A DNA stretch of 64,000 nucleotides from JADFOB01 sp046753625 (GTDB lineage: Bacteria > Planctomycetota > Phycisphaerae > UBA1845): the NCBI GenBank assembly GCA_046753625.1, contig JBHHUB010000001.1:1-64000 (forward strand), in the 5' to 3' direction. Position numbers and translations under genes: made by a program. The notes beneath the pieces were generated by a model. It was not told where the DNA came from. It made no database searches and saw only the letters and a list, made by a program, of their open reading frames with translations. Shown here in pieces: positions 16,348-25,535 of the stretch. How positions within the stretch are numbered: position 1 is the first letter of the stretch; every line of letters starts with the position of its first letter.

Positions 16348-17190
16348 TCAGTCGTTCGAATCGGACGAACGTGAGTCAGCCAGTGGTTTGCGCGTCAGCA
16401 ATCCCTGAAGCAACACGGAGGTGAGAAAAAAGCCACCAAGCGTAATGCCGCCTGCAAGGCTGCTGCCGACCAACGCCCGATAAGAACTCGGGAGGAACTC
16501 AGCCAGCAACGCGCACACACCCGAGGCGACGAGAATCGTGCCCGCCAGAGACGTGGCCAACACCAGCGCCCACCGAACGGCAACGACGCCGAGGAAGAGG
16601 CCGATGACCATCGCCGCCAGGCCCACCGACAGCGCACGGTTTTCGATGCTCGGATCCTTGCCGGTGGCGAAGGTCCAGAATTCGCGCACCAGCTCGGCCG
16701 GTTTTTGGGCGATGTACGACGCTTTTTGTTGGGCCGTGGGGATCACAAAACCGTCTCCGTCACCCTGGACGGCCACGAGCCGTGCTTGCTCGTATTCGTT
16801 GATCTGAGGAATGAGCTTGTCGTAACTGAACACACCGAGCGCGAGCACCGTGAGCACCGCGCCGACCGCGGCGCCGACCCACAGACGAAACGTCAGGTGC
16901 CCGATCGCAGCCACCATGCCGCAACCGGCGATCACACAGAGCGGCAAGGAGTAGCCCGAAATCTCTGCAAAGTGCTTACCGCCGATGATGCCGACGGCGG
17001 CGAATCCGAGCATCAGGGCGACGCGGGCGAGCTTGGCACCGAGTACGCTGATCGTGATGCCCGCGATGAGCACGAGGACCGCTACCGGCACCATATTCGC
17101 CAGGGCCTCCGGCGGCAGGTGCTGGACGAAGAACTGATGGACTTGCTCGAGTCTGGCTGAGAAATCTGGCATAGCTGTCACCGTTTCCAT
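16348..17190 (-). CDS. multi-pass membrane protein of unknown function
   Basis: 280 residues. A short polar N-terminus is followed by two groups of three to four membrane helices (residues about 33-120 and 190-265), joined by a polar loop of about 60 residues. Helices are rich in Gly, Ala and Val. No enzyme motif. It follows the ftsQ-like gene on the same strand after 111 bp and may be co-transcribed with the dcw cluster. Possible paralogue of the 15525-16127 product. Confidence 0.65.
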   Translation of the reverse strand: METVTAMPDFSARLEQVHQFFVQHLPPEALANMVPVAVLVLIAGITISVLGAKLARVALMLGFAAVGIIGGKHFAEISGYSLPLCVIAGCGMVAAIGHLTFRLWVGAAVGAVLTVLALGVFSYDKLIPQINEYEQARLVAVQGDGDGFVIPTAQQKASYIAQKPAELVREFWTFATGKDPSIENRALSVGLAAMVIGLFLGVVAVRWALVLATSLAGTILVASGVCALLAEFLPSSYRALVGSSLAGGITLGGFFLTSVLLQGLLTRKPLADSRSSDSND

Positions 17191-17301
17191 AGTAGGCCGA
17201 TTCTACCATGCTATTCGCCGGATGGGAGCGAATATTCTGTCCGTTATCGGGCGCTTCGGCCTGCGCTCCTGGACGGCTTGGATGGATGCCCGGCGCTGTG
17301 G

Positions 17302-18183
17302 TCAATTGGGGACTACGAACCGGTCTGGGAAGGTGGAAATGTCGATGACCGTGTGGTTGGCGTCGGCCCGTCCGGTTTCGCGATAATTGGTGCGGAGCAT
17401 GGCGAGCTTGCGGGCGACGCTGTTTTCCTCGACTTCTTCGCCCGGCTCCGAGCCCCAGAGGATGCGCCCGCCGGCGACGTCTGTGGCCAGTGCGATGTGG
17501 CTACTCCGGGGATCGACGCGACCACGATGGTTGTCCACGAGGACGGCGGTTATCTGATGGCGGTAGGGCTCTTGGGCAAGCCGGCCAATCACGCTGATTC
17601 CGGCTTTGATGTCCTCGCCGGGCCAGACTTGTCCCGGTTCCGGCGGTGGTCCGGCCACACCTTGAATCAGCGGTCGGTCGGGATCGTAGCGGTACAGTCC
17701 GGGCAACCGGACGGCATCGGCGCCAACGAGGCAGAAGCCCGTTTCAGATCGAATCATGGCGAAGGGAACCCGGAAGCGAGCCAGGACTTCAAAGCTTCCG
17801 TTGCTGCGTCGTCGGACGTGTTTGATATCCGCCACCCATGCGAGCGAGCCCACGCGATCGGCGATCCTCTTGCACATCGTATGGTCCGTCCAATCTTCCT
17901 TTAGCAGATCGGACACGGAGGCATCCAAGTCCGGGCGTGCCAGCGAGGCCAAGGATTCGGGCAGGTTCGGGAAGATTACGGTCGGGGATGCTCGATCGGC
18001 GAGCCGCGCGAGGACGTGGGCTTCAAGCCGATTCATACCCAAGAGTCCGGCCAAGACCAAGACGGCAGGCAGGGCGAGAAACGCGCCACAACGGGCGCAG
18101 CGCACGAGCGTTTCGGTCTGAACCGTGGGGACTCGGAATCGACCACGCGAACGGGGCTTTGGTTTTCTTTTTTTTCTTGCCAT
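17302..18183 (-). CDS. FtsQ-like cell division protein
   Basis: 293 residues: a strongly basic N-terminus (MARKKRKPKPRSRGRFR), one membrane helix (about residues 34-50), then an extracytoplasmic domain with an FtsQ/DivIB-like segment (SLAWVADIKHVRRRSNGSFEV, residues about 112-132). Similarity is weak. The call rests on topology and on its place directly after ddl, which is where ftsQ lies in dcw clusters. No ftsA or ftsZ follows. FtsQ bridges early and late divisome proteins, so its presence without ftsZ nearby is notable. Confidence 0.65.
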   Translation of the reverse strand: MARKKRKPKPRSRGRFRVPTVQTETLVRCARCGAFLALPAVLVLAGLLGMNRLEAHVLARLADRASPTVIFPNLPESLASLARPDLDASVSDLLKEDWTDHTMCKRIADRVGSLAWVADIKHVRRRSNGSFEVLARFRVPFAMIRSETGFCLVGADAVRLPGLYRYDPDRPLIQGVAGPPPEPGQVWPGEDIKAGISVIGRLAQEPYRHQITAVLVDNHRGRVDPRSSHIALATDVAGGRILWGSEPGEEVEENSVARKLAMLRTNYRETGRADANHTVIDISTFPDRFVVPN

Positions 18184-18327
18184 AGGTTGGGGCTGTTTTG
18201 CTTAAGGTCGTCGTGTCTCGCAGGCTGGAAGCCGTCAGCCATCTACACGTCGTGGGGCCGTGCGGGCATCGAGCCTTCGGCCCGGTTTCGACTCGGACCA
18301 TGCTGCGCTGTCGTATTTCGCGTCATA

Positions 18328-19293
18328 CTACGCGAGCGGTTTCTCCAAGGACAACTCGATGATCCGTTGACAAAGCCGGTCGAAGCTCATGCCGGCGCGC
18401 TGCGCCGCTTTGGGAACCAGGGAGTGGTTCGTGAAACCGGGAATCGTATTGATCTCCAGAATGAAAGGTTCCAGACTGTCGGCGTCGACCATGAAATCGA
18501 CGCGAGAAAGCACGTCGCAACCCAATGCGCGGTGCGATTCAAGCGCAATCTCTTGGATTCGTCGAATCAACTCCGCCGGCAAATCGAGATCGAAAAGATA
18601 CTCCGTATCGTTATCGACGTACTTGGCTTCGTAGTTGTAAAACTCCCGCTTGGTTCGGATTTCACACACGGGCAGGGCTTGATTTCCAATGATGCCGCAG
18701 GTCAACTCCGGGCCGGCGATGTAGGCTTCCACCAGCACGCTGCCGTAACGCTCGACCAAGCCCGCTGCGGCCGATTGAAGCTGGCGCGGTGTCTTGACGA
18801 TCACCGTGTCAACGCTGCTTCCGGATGCAACCGGTTTGGTCACGGCGGGGACGGGGAATCGCTCGGCCAGGCCGGCGATCGTCTCGGCCGTCACCAACTC
18901 GTAGGGGGGCGTGGGCAGCTTGCATTGCCTCAGGCGATTCTTGGTCTTGACTTTGTCCATGACCAGACGCGACACGTCCGCCGAGGAGCCGGAGTAGGCC
19001 ATGTGGCGGCGATCGAGCTCGGCCTGTATCGTGCCGTCCTCGCCGAACGTACCGTGTAGGGCGATGAAGACGAAATCGGCCTCGTTTTCCAGAATGGCCA
19101 GATCGTCCGGGCCGATGTCGCCTGCGATCACGCGATGCCCCAATAGGTCAAGCGCCGTGGCTACGGCATGGCCGCTTTGCAGGCTGACCTCCCGTTCTAC
19201 GCTCGGGCCGCCGGAAAGGACGATGATGTCGAGAACACCACCTGGCGAGCTTGCTGGGGCGATGGTCTGCATGGCGGCTTGCGTTGTGGTCAT
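18328..19293 (-). CDS. ddl: D-alanine--D-alanine ligase
   Basis: ATP-grasp ligase of 321 residues that makes the D-Ala-D-Ala ending of peptidoglycan precursors. Visible motifs are the HGTFGEDG loop, a GSSVD phosphate-binding loop, EFYNYEAKY (the omega-loop Tyr typical of D-Ala rather than D-lactate specificity) and the closing EINTIPGFT. An AAGGA ribosome site precedes ATG 19293. It sits between murB and the ftsQ-like gene in the dcw cluster. Confidence 0.93.
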   Translation of the reverse strand: MTTTQAAMQTIAPASSPGGVLDIIVLSGGPSVEREVSLQSGHAVATALDLLGHRVIAGDIGPDDLAILENEADFVFIALHGTFGEDGTIQAELDRRHMAYSGSSADVSRLVMDKVKTKNRLRQCKLPTPPYELVTAETIAGLAERFPVPAVTKPVASGSSVDTVIVKTPRQLQSAAAGLVERYGSVLVEAYIAGPELTCGIIGNQALPVCEIRTKREFYNYEAKYVDNDTEYLFDLDLPAELIRRIQEIALESHRALGCDVLSRVDFMVDADSLEPFILEINTIPGFTNHSLVPKAAQRAGMSFDRLCQRIIELSLEKPLA

Positions 19294-19468
19294 AGTGCAA
19301 TCCTTCTTGTCGGTGGTGCGAAGTCGTTCGGCATCAGCCGTCAGCCGAAGTCATGGGGTGTATGACTCTTCCGACGGCTTTGCGCTCTAGTGTCGCGTAC
19401 TCGTAAGTGCGCGGGCTCGTGCGCCCGCGCGGGCTGAAGCCAGCGGCTCGGCACATTCGTATTGCCCG

Positions 19469-20347
19469 TTACCAGATATCGACCTCGGTTTCGAGCTCTA
19501 TGCCGAAAGCTTTGCCGACGGCTTCACGTATCTTTTCGATCAGCCGGATAACGTCGCACGCCCGCGCGTCCGGCCGGGTTACGATAAAGTTGGCATGTTT
19601 CTCAGAGACGCTGGCGCCACCGCAGGCAAGCCCTTTCAGCCCGGCGCGGTCGATCAGCGCGCCGGCCGACGCTCCGGTGGGGTTCTTAAAAACACATCCC
19701 GCGCTGCGGTCCTTCATCGGTTGCGACCGCTCTTTGTAAGCGAAGTATTCCGCGTACCGACCGCTGGATTCCCGGGGGTCGTCCTGAGCAAGCTGCATCG
19801 TGACCCGAACCACGATCTGATCGGTAATGTTGCTCCGGCGGTAGCCGAAGCCGAGCCGATCGGCGGACCAAGTCTCCAGATCGCCGGATCGCGTAACGAG
19901 CAGGATTTCACGAACCACCGTTCCGATTTCGCCAAACCTGCCCCCGGCGTTCATTTTGACAGCCCCGCCCACGGTGGCGGGGATGCCGGCCATGCACTCC
20001 AAGCCGGACCAACCTTGTTCGCTGAGGTCGCGCGATAGCGGCATCAAGTCGCCACCGCCGCCCACCATCCACGAATCGTCCAGTCGCTCGACGTGCTTCA
20101 GCGCGGGCGCATCCAATCGTACGACCACGCCATCGAAGCCGTCGTCTCGAACCAGCACGTTGGCGCCGACGCCCAATACCTTGACCGGTACGCGCTGTTC
20201 GGCGGCCCGGCTCATCAGGCAGGACAGGTCTTGGGCATCACGCGGCCGGAACAGGCATCGGGCGTTGCCGCCCAGCCGGAACCAGGTCATGCGTGCCAGC
20301 GGCACATCCTGTTGCATCCGGTCCGCAAAGTTTTTCCACCAGCTCAT
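19469..20347 (-). CDS. murB: UDP-N-acetylenolpyruvoylglucosamine reductase
   Basis: FAD-dependent reductase of about 292 residues producing UDP-MurNAc. The N-terminal FAD domain shows TWFRLGGNA and GVGANVLVRD; AGIPATVGGAVKMNAGG binds FAD. The proton-donor position reads SAGCVFKNP, with Cys where E. coli has Ser, a variant I believe is common in type II MurB. Length and the lack of an extra insertion fit type II. The start lies inside the end of murC: ATG 20347 overlaps it by about 110 bp in another frame; ATG 20320 is an alternative. Confidence 0.92.
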   Translation of the reverse strand: MSWWKNFADRMQQDVPLARMTWFRLGGNARCLFRPRDAQDLSCLMSRAAEQRVPVKVLGVGANVLVRDDGFDGVVVRLDAPALKHVERLDDSWMVGGGGDLMPLSRDLSEQGWSGLECMAGIPATVGGAVKMNAGGRFGEIGTVVREILLVTRSGDLETWSADRLGFGYRRSNITDQIVVRVTMQLAQDDPRESSGRYAEYFAYKERSQPMKDRSAGCVFKNPTGASAGALIDRAGLKGLACGGASVSEKHANFIVTRPDARACDVIRLIEKIREAVGKAFGIELETEVDIW

Positions 20348-21716
20348 GGGCAATTTTCCAAACGTCTCCGGCGCCCATCGTCACGACCAGGTCGCCGTCA
20401 CGTACTTCATCGACCACCGTCTGCGCCACATCGGCCAGCGTGGGGAGGTAGCGGGCCTGACGCCCGTGGGCGCAGATGCGCTCGACGAGTTTCGCCGACC
20501 CCTCGGCCACGCGCGCACCAGGCTCGCGGGCCGCATAGATGTCCGGAACGATGATTTCATCCGCGTCTGCGAAGGAGTCGGCGAATTCGTCCATCAGGTC
20601 GCAGGTCCGCGCGTACTGATGCGGTTGAAATACAACGAACATTCGCTTGGGTTGGTAGCGATCTCGCGCCGCGCCGATCGTAACCTTGATCTCGGTGGGA
20701 TGATGGGCGTAATCATCGACGATGGTGACGCCCTGTCCGTAGCCGCACCAACTCAATCGGCGCTGAATGCCCAAGAAATCCGGCATGGCGGCCGCCAGAT
20801 CGTCCTCATCGGCGCCCGCATGATGCGCCAGCGCCGTGGCGGCCAATGCGTTGGCGACGTTGAACCGACCGGGGATGCTGAGGTGGGTTGAAAGCAGGAC
20901 CTTGCCACGGTAGGCAACGTCGAAACGGAAGCGTCCCAAATCGCACTCAAGATGGATCGCGCGCCAATCGGCCGCCTCATCGAATCCAAAGGTTTCGATC
21001 GTGGCTGCCGTCGCCGCGGCGGCTTGGATGGCGATCGGATCGTTGCTGTTGCAAACCAGAAGACCGTCCGGCGCTACCTGCCCGGCAAACAATGCGAAGG
21101 CGTCGACCAGTTCGTCAAAGCTCATGTAGCAGTCAAGATGATCCCGCTCGACGTTGAGGATCGCCGCGAGCCGGGGACGCAACTGTAGGAAGGACCGATC
21201 GAACTCACAGGCTTCCACAACAAAATGCTTGCCACGGTCGACCCCGCTGGGCCCGCCGAGTTGATCCGACTTGGCGCCGAAAATAAACGAAGGATTCAGC
21301 CCGGCGTTGCGGAGAAGCCAGGCCGCCAGGGCGGTTGTCGTGCTTTTGCCGTGCGTGCCCGCAATGGCCACGCCGACTCGATGGCTCATGAGCCGGCCAA
21401 GCAATTCCGCGTACTTGATGACGGGCAGGTTTCGGCGCCGCGCTTCGACCAGTTCGGGATTCGTATCGGGCACGGCGGCGCTGATGACCACCAGATCGGT
21501 CCCCGGCTGCACCAAGTCGCTTCGATGGCCGATGGCGATTCGCGCACCGCGCGACACGAGCGTGCCGAGTCCCTCGAAGTCGCCCATGTCGGACCCGGAT
21601 ACGTCGGCCCCCATCTGAAGCAGCATGGCCGCCGCGCCGCTCATCCCGCACCCACCGATACCGATCAGGTGAACCCGACAATTGCGAAATGGGCCGAAGG
21701 AAGGCGGTGCGGTCAT
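20238..21716 (-). CDS. murC: UDP-N-acetylmuramate--L-alanine ligase
   Basis: 492-residue Mur ligase adding L-Ala to UDP-MurNAc. N-terminal Rossmann motif VHLIGIGGCGMSG, ATP loop GTHGKSTTT, central VERDHLD and the DDYAHHP motif are all present. ATG 21716 has AAGGAG 5-6 bases upstream, which is clearly better than the far upstream frame. The last 29 residues (after AHELVEKL) extend beyond the usual C-terminus and run through the start of murB. Confidence 0.95.
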   Translation of the reverse strand: MTAPPSFGPFRNCRVHLIGIGGCGMSGAAAMLLQMGADVSGSDMGDFEGLGTLVSRGARIAIGHRSDLVQPGTDLVVISAAVPDTNPELVEARRRNLPVIKYAELLGRLMSHRVGVAIAGTHGKSTTTALAAWLLRNAGLNPSFIFGAKSDQLGGPSGVDRGKHFVVEACEFDRSFLQLRPRLAAILNVERDHLDCYMSFDELVDAFALFAGQVAPDGLLVCNSNDPIAIQAAAATAATIETFGFDEAADWRAIHLECDLGRFRFDVAYRGKVLLSTHLSIPGRFNVANALAATALAHHAGADEDDLAAAMPDFLGIQRRLSWCGYGQGVTIVDDYAHHPTEIKVTIGAARDRYQPKRMFVVFQPHQYARTCDLMDEFADSFADADEIIVPDIYAAREPGARVAEGSAKLVERICAHGRQARYLPTLADVAQTVVDEVRDGDLVVTMGAGDVWKIAHELVEKLCGPDATGCAAGTHDLVPAGRQRPMPVPAA

Positions 21717-21833
21717 CGCAACTCCTTTTGCGAAAGAGAAAACCGTACGCGGTTCGTACCGGTTCTGCCAGTTCCCGTTGCTTAACGATAACGAAATCGC
21801 ACCCCCGCGAACAGGGGGCACGCACACGTATTT

Positions 21834-23021
21834 TCATCGGGCCGTTTGCGGCGCCGGCTCCAACAATTCACAGCCCGCGTCGGGCCCGGATCGGGCGGTC
21901 GTTTCCAGGAGCATCCGGGCGATTCGATCCGCCGCATCGCTGGCGCCCAGGGCTCCCGCCGCGTCGGACATGGCCTTACGGAGCCGCTCATCGGACATGA
22001 TTTCCTGTAGTGCCCGTTGCAAGCGGGGCGCGTTGTCGCGCACGTTCTTGGCGTCGAGGACGATCCTGGCTGCCGGGCCACGTTCGGTATCCGCGAGGCA
22101 TCGGGCGTTGGCGAGTTGGTGCATGTCCTTATGGTACGGATAGGGAAACAGAATCGACGGTTTCGCCAGCGCGGTGAGTTCCGCCAGCGTAGATGCGCCG
22201 CCCCGAGCGACAACCAGATCGGCGCACGCGAGCGCGTCGGCCATGTGCTCGGTGAAGGCGACGACCGCCGGGCTGTAGCCGGCATCGGCGTAGCCGGCGA
22301 CAACGGATGCGTAGCCACCTCGCCCGGTCAGATGCAGCACCTGCCAGTCTACTTGATGTTTGAGGAACTCAGCGCACGCTATGGTGGCTTCGTTGATCGT
22401 TCGCGCGCCTTGCGATGCACCGGTGACCAGCAGCGTTTTCTTGCCGGCGTCCAGGCCGAATCGTTGCAGCCCGTCGTCGCGGGAGCAGTGTGCGAAAGCG
22501 GCACGGACCGGACAGCCCACCACCTCAACATCGACGGAGCTTGGAAATGCGTCGCGCGCTTGGGGCCATTGCACGAATACTGTGTCCACGCAGCGCGCCA
22601 GGTGCCGGTTGGCGCGGCCGGGCAACGCGTCGGGGTTGAGCAGCGCGGTTGCAATGCCCAACCTGGCGGCTTGCCGCACCGGGGGAACGCAGCCGAGACC
22701 GCCCGTCCCAATCACCCAGTCGGGGCGGTCTCGCAGAAAGCGACTCCGGCAATCGCCGGCCGCCCGATGATACGCGGCGATGATCCCCGGCCAGCGCCAC
22801 GGCGCGGCCGATAGTTGCGCAAGTCGCTGGGGAATCAGATTCCATCGTGTGTTGGAAAGAATCTGTGCGTCGATCGGCCGGTTCGTTCCGAAAAAGACGA
22901 TCCGGCAGCCTTTGAGCTGTCGCCTGAGCGCTCCGGCGACCGCCAGGGCGGGGTACAGATGACCGCCCGTTCCGCCGCCGGCGAACACGATGAGGGGTCG
23001 ATTGGTTTCGGCGTGTTCCAT
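21834..23021 (-). CDS. murG: undecaprenyldiphospho-muramoylpentapeptide beta-N-acetylglucosaminyltransferase
   Basis: GT28 enzyme converting lipid I to lipid II at the inner face of the membrane. 395 residues with the N-terminal GGGTGGH loop (residues 15-21), ALLNPDALPGRANR in place of the usual EQN.hPG loop, GASQGARTIN, and the donor-binding run ARGGASTLAELTALAKP. It starts 3 bp after the ftsW stop, consistent with a single operon. The C-terminal 20 residues are extra. Confidence 0.92.
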   Translation of the reverse strand: MEHAETNRPLIVFAGGGTGGHLYPALAVAGALRRQLKGCRIVFFGTNRPIDAQILSNTRWNLIPQRLAQLSAAPWRWPGIIAAYHRAAGDCRSRFLRDRPDWVIGTGGLGCVPPVRQAARLGIATALLNPDALPGRANRHLARCVDTVFVQWPQARDAFPSSVDVEVVGCPVRAAFAHCSRDDGLQRFGLDAGKKTLLVTGASQGARTINEATIACAEFLKHQVDWQVLHLTGRGGYASVVAGYADAGYSPAVVAFTEHMADALACADLVVARGGASTLAELTALAKPSILFPYPYHKDMHQLANARCLADTERGPAARIVLDAKNVRDNAPRLQRALQEIMSDERLRKAMSDAAGALGASDAADRIARMLLETTARSGPDAGCELLEPAPQTAR

Positions 23022-23024
23022 GGC

Positions 23025-24248
23025 TTACGGCATGCTGGCTTGGGAAGAGGCCGTGCCGAAGCGAATCGCCGCCCCGCCGGCCAACGACTTCTGCCGACCG
23101 GGTTCGGCAGCTTGGCCGCGGAATGCTATGGCAGCCAGAAGGCCGATCATCACCGAGTAGGTAAGGATGCCGCTTCCACCGGCGGAAATCAGCGGGAGTG
23201 ATATCCCCGTCGTGGGGGTCACCACGGTAACTACGGCGATGTTCATGACCGCCTGCCAGGCGATCATGGAAGTCAGCCCAAACGCGAGCAGGCGTTCGAA
23301 TTCCGTGGCGGCGGTGCGCATGGTTTTGATCCCCAGCCACACCATCGTGGCAAACAGGCCGATGATCACAAACCCGCCGAACACGCCCATCTCCTCGCAG
23401 ACCATCGCGAAGACGAAGTCGGTGTGGCTTTCCGGCAGGTAGCCGTGTTTCTGAATGCCTGCGCCAAGCCCGACTCCGAACCAACCCCCCGATGCGATGG
23501 TGGTCAAGGATTGCAACGGTTGATAGCCGGAACCGAGCGGATCATGGTCGAGATTCAAGTAGGCTGTGACGCGCTTCCAGCGATAGGATTCGAAATAGAT
23601 GAGGCCTGCCAGTCCGCCGGCACCGAGCAAGCCGGCCAAGCCGAGGTGGGTCCATCGGCACCCTGCCACGATCAGCACCAGCACCGCCACCACCGCCATC
23701 AGGCCGGCCGTTCCCACGTCTTCGCGGCCTACCAGCGCCGCACACACGCCTACGCAGCCGATCACCGGCAAAAACCCTTGTCGTAACGAGCGCAGGTGGA
23801 TGTTTGGGAGGGTCGTCCACCAGGCCAGGAACACCACCATCGCCAGTTTGCAGAATTCTGAGGGTTGGATGTTGATCGTGGCGCCGCCGGCGGAAAACTG
23901 CAGCCAGCGGAGGGCGCCTCGATGTTGCGTTGCGAGGCCGGGAATCAATGGAAGTGCCAGGCCGATCATGGCTACGGCCCCCAAGGCGATCGCGGCGGCT
24001 GTTTGCCACGAGGCGGAGCCCAGCGCACCTGGGGCCAGACGGGAGACCAGCAGCATCAACCCAGCGCCTACGAGGACGAAGAGTGACTGACGACCGAAGG
24101 GATCGTGCCACGACAGGGAATCGAGAAGCGGTCGGGCGGGGGACGCGGTGGCGGATGCTACCGCGACCAAGCCCAGGACGAGGAGGGCGTATGCGACGAT
24201 GACAATGGCATCGCGTCGCGTTTTCGACGGCGCTGTTGATTCCGGCAT
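23025..24248 (-). CDS. ftsW: SEDS-family cell division protein (lipid II polymerase)
   Basis: 407 residues, about ten membrane helices, SEDS family. Recognisable marks include ATQHRGALRWLQ with INIQPSEFCKLA, the large extracytoplasmic loop containing GYQPLQSLTTIASGGWFGVG with PESHTDFVFAMVCEEMG, and PTTGISLPLISAGGSG near the end. FtsW polymerises glycan strands with the class B PBP FtsI, encoded upstream in the same cluster. A GGGAAG ribosome site precedes ATG 24248. A murD gene would normally lie between mraY and ftsW and is absent. Confidence 0.94.
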   Translation of the reverse strand: MPESTAPSKTRRDAIVIVAYALLVLGLVAVASATASPARPLLDSLSWHDPFGRQSLFVLVGAGLMLLVSRLAPGALGSASWQTAAAIALGAVAMIGLALPLIPGLATQHRGALRWLQFSAGGATINIQPSEFCKLAMVVFLAWWTTLPNIHLRSLRQGFLPVIGCVGVCAALVGREDVGTAGLMAVVAVLVLIVAGCRWTHLGLAGLLGAGGLAGLIYFESYRWKRVTAYLNLDHDPLGSGYQPLQSLTTIASGGWFGVGLGAGIQKHGYLPESHTDFVFAMVCEEMGVFGGFVIIGLFATMVWLGIKTMRTAATEFERLLAFGLTSMIAWQAVMNIAVVTVVTPTTGISLPLISAGGSGILTYSVMIGLLAAIAFRGQAAEPGRQKSLAGGAAIRFGTASSQASMP

Positions 24249-24323
24249 GGCGAGTCTTCCCTGACTGTGGGGTACGCGCTCGCTCCGATCGCATATTTCG
24301 GGGCGTGCGCTACGCCTGGGAGG

Positions 24324-25535
24324 TTATCGTAACTTAATCGTTGCGAGTGCGAAACTCGCGAACATGGCCGCTACCAGCCAGAAGCGGACCACCGTCTGGG
24401 TTTCACTCCACCCGCCCAAATGAAAATGATGGTGGATCGGCGCGCAGCGAAGCACGCGTTGGCCACCGGAAAACTTGAAATACCCCACTTGCGTCATGAC
24501 GGACAGGGCTTCGATCACAAAGACGCCTCCGGCGATCAGCAGCATCAACTCCTGGCGGGTCACGACGGCCACGTAGCCAATCAATCCGCCCAGAGGGAGC
24601 GATCCGGTGTCGCCCAGGAATACCTTGGCCGGATAGCAGTTGTACCAGAGAAACCCAAGGCACGCCCCGCAGATAGACCCGCAGAACACCACGAGCTCGC
24701 CGCATTGGGGCACATGCAGGAACAGCAGTTTGGCCGCGAGCACTTCGTTGCCGACGATGTAGGTGAGTACCGCGAACACCAACGAGCAGATGGCGACGCA
24801 GCCGGCGGCCAACCCATCCATGCCGTCCGTCAGATTGACCGCGTTGGACGTACCCGTCGTCACCAGGACCGTAACAAACATGAAGGCCAGAGCACCGAGC
24901 TGAATGCCGACTTTGTAAAACGGTACGGAGAGAATCTTGTACGCTTCCACGAGGCCCGGCTCTACCAGCGGGCTGGAAATCGCGAAATTGCTACGACCGT
25001 GATTGTAGACGTAGAAGCCGATCAGCACACCGAGCCCGATCTGAAAGAGCAGTTTTTCATAGGTTTTGAGCCCGTCACGCGAGCCTTGCCGGCGGGCGGA
25101 GGTCAGCTTGAGCCAATCGTCAACGCCGCCGAGGACCGTGAGCCAAACCAGGCACGCGAGCCCGAGCTGCACGTAGAAATTGGTCAGATCGCAGAGCAAG
25201 AAAACCGCCAGGGCGATCGTTCCCAGAACCAGGACGCCGCCCATGGTCGGCACATTGGCCTTGCCGTGCATGAGTTGATTCAAAGTGGCGTGGTCGAATT
25301 CCGGTCGATCGCCGACCTTCCACTTCAGTAGTCGATCAATGACGGGAGGGGCGAGTACCAGGATGACTAGAAAACAAAAAAGCGCCGCACAGGCTCCGCG
25401 AAACAACGGATCTTGATAGGCGTAGGGCTTGCCTTCGAGCCAATAGTCCAGCAGATGATAAATCACGATGACGTCAAGCCACACATCCTGCGGTTCGAAA
25501 TGATCATGTAGAAACGGTCGCCGTGGCCGTTTCAC
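24324..25535 (-). CDS. mraY: phospho-N-acetylmuramoyl-pentapeptide-transferase
   Basis: Ten-helix membrane enzyme making lipid I. Motifs in order: VPTMGG, VDDWLK, NLTDGMDGLA, DTGSLPLGG and HHHFHLGGW. At 403 residues it is longer than usual because of the N-terminus. The GTG at 25535 overlaps the murF end by 32 bp; GTG codons at 25484 and 25466 would give a more typical length, so the start is uncertain. It follows murF and precedes ftsW. Confidence 0.93.
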   Translation of the reverse strand: MKRPRRPFLHDHFEPQDVWLDVIVIYHLLDYWLEGKPYAYQDPLFRGACAALFCFLVILVLAPPVIDRLLKWKVGDRPEFDHATLNQLMHGKANVPTMGGVLVLGTIALAVFLLCDLTNFYVQLGLACLVWLTVLGGVDDWLKLTSARRQGSRDGLKTYEKLLFQIGLGVLIGFYVYNHGRSNFAISSPLVEPGLVEAYKILSVPFYKVGIQLGALAFMFVTVLVTTGTSNAVNLTDGMDGLAAGCVAICSLVFAVLTYIVGNEVLAAKLLFLHVPQCGELVVFCGSICGACLGFLWYNCYPAKVFLGDTGSLPLGGLIGYVAVVTRQELMLLIAGGVFVIEALSVMTQVGYFKFSGGQRVLRCAPIHHHFHLGGWSETQTVVRFWLVAAMFASFALATIKLR

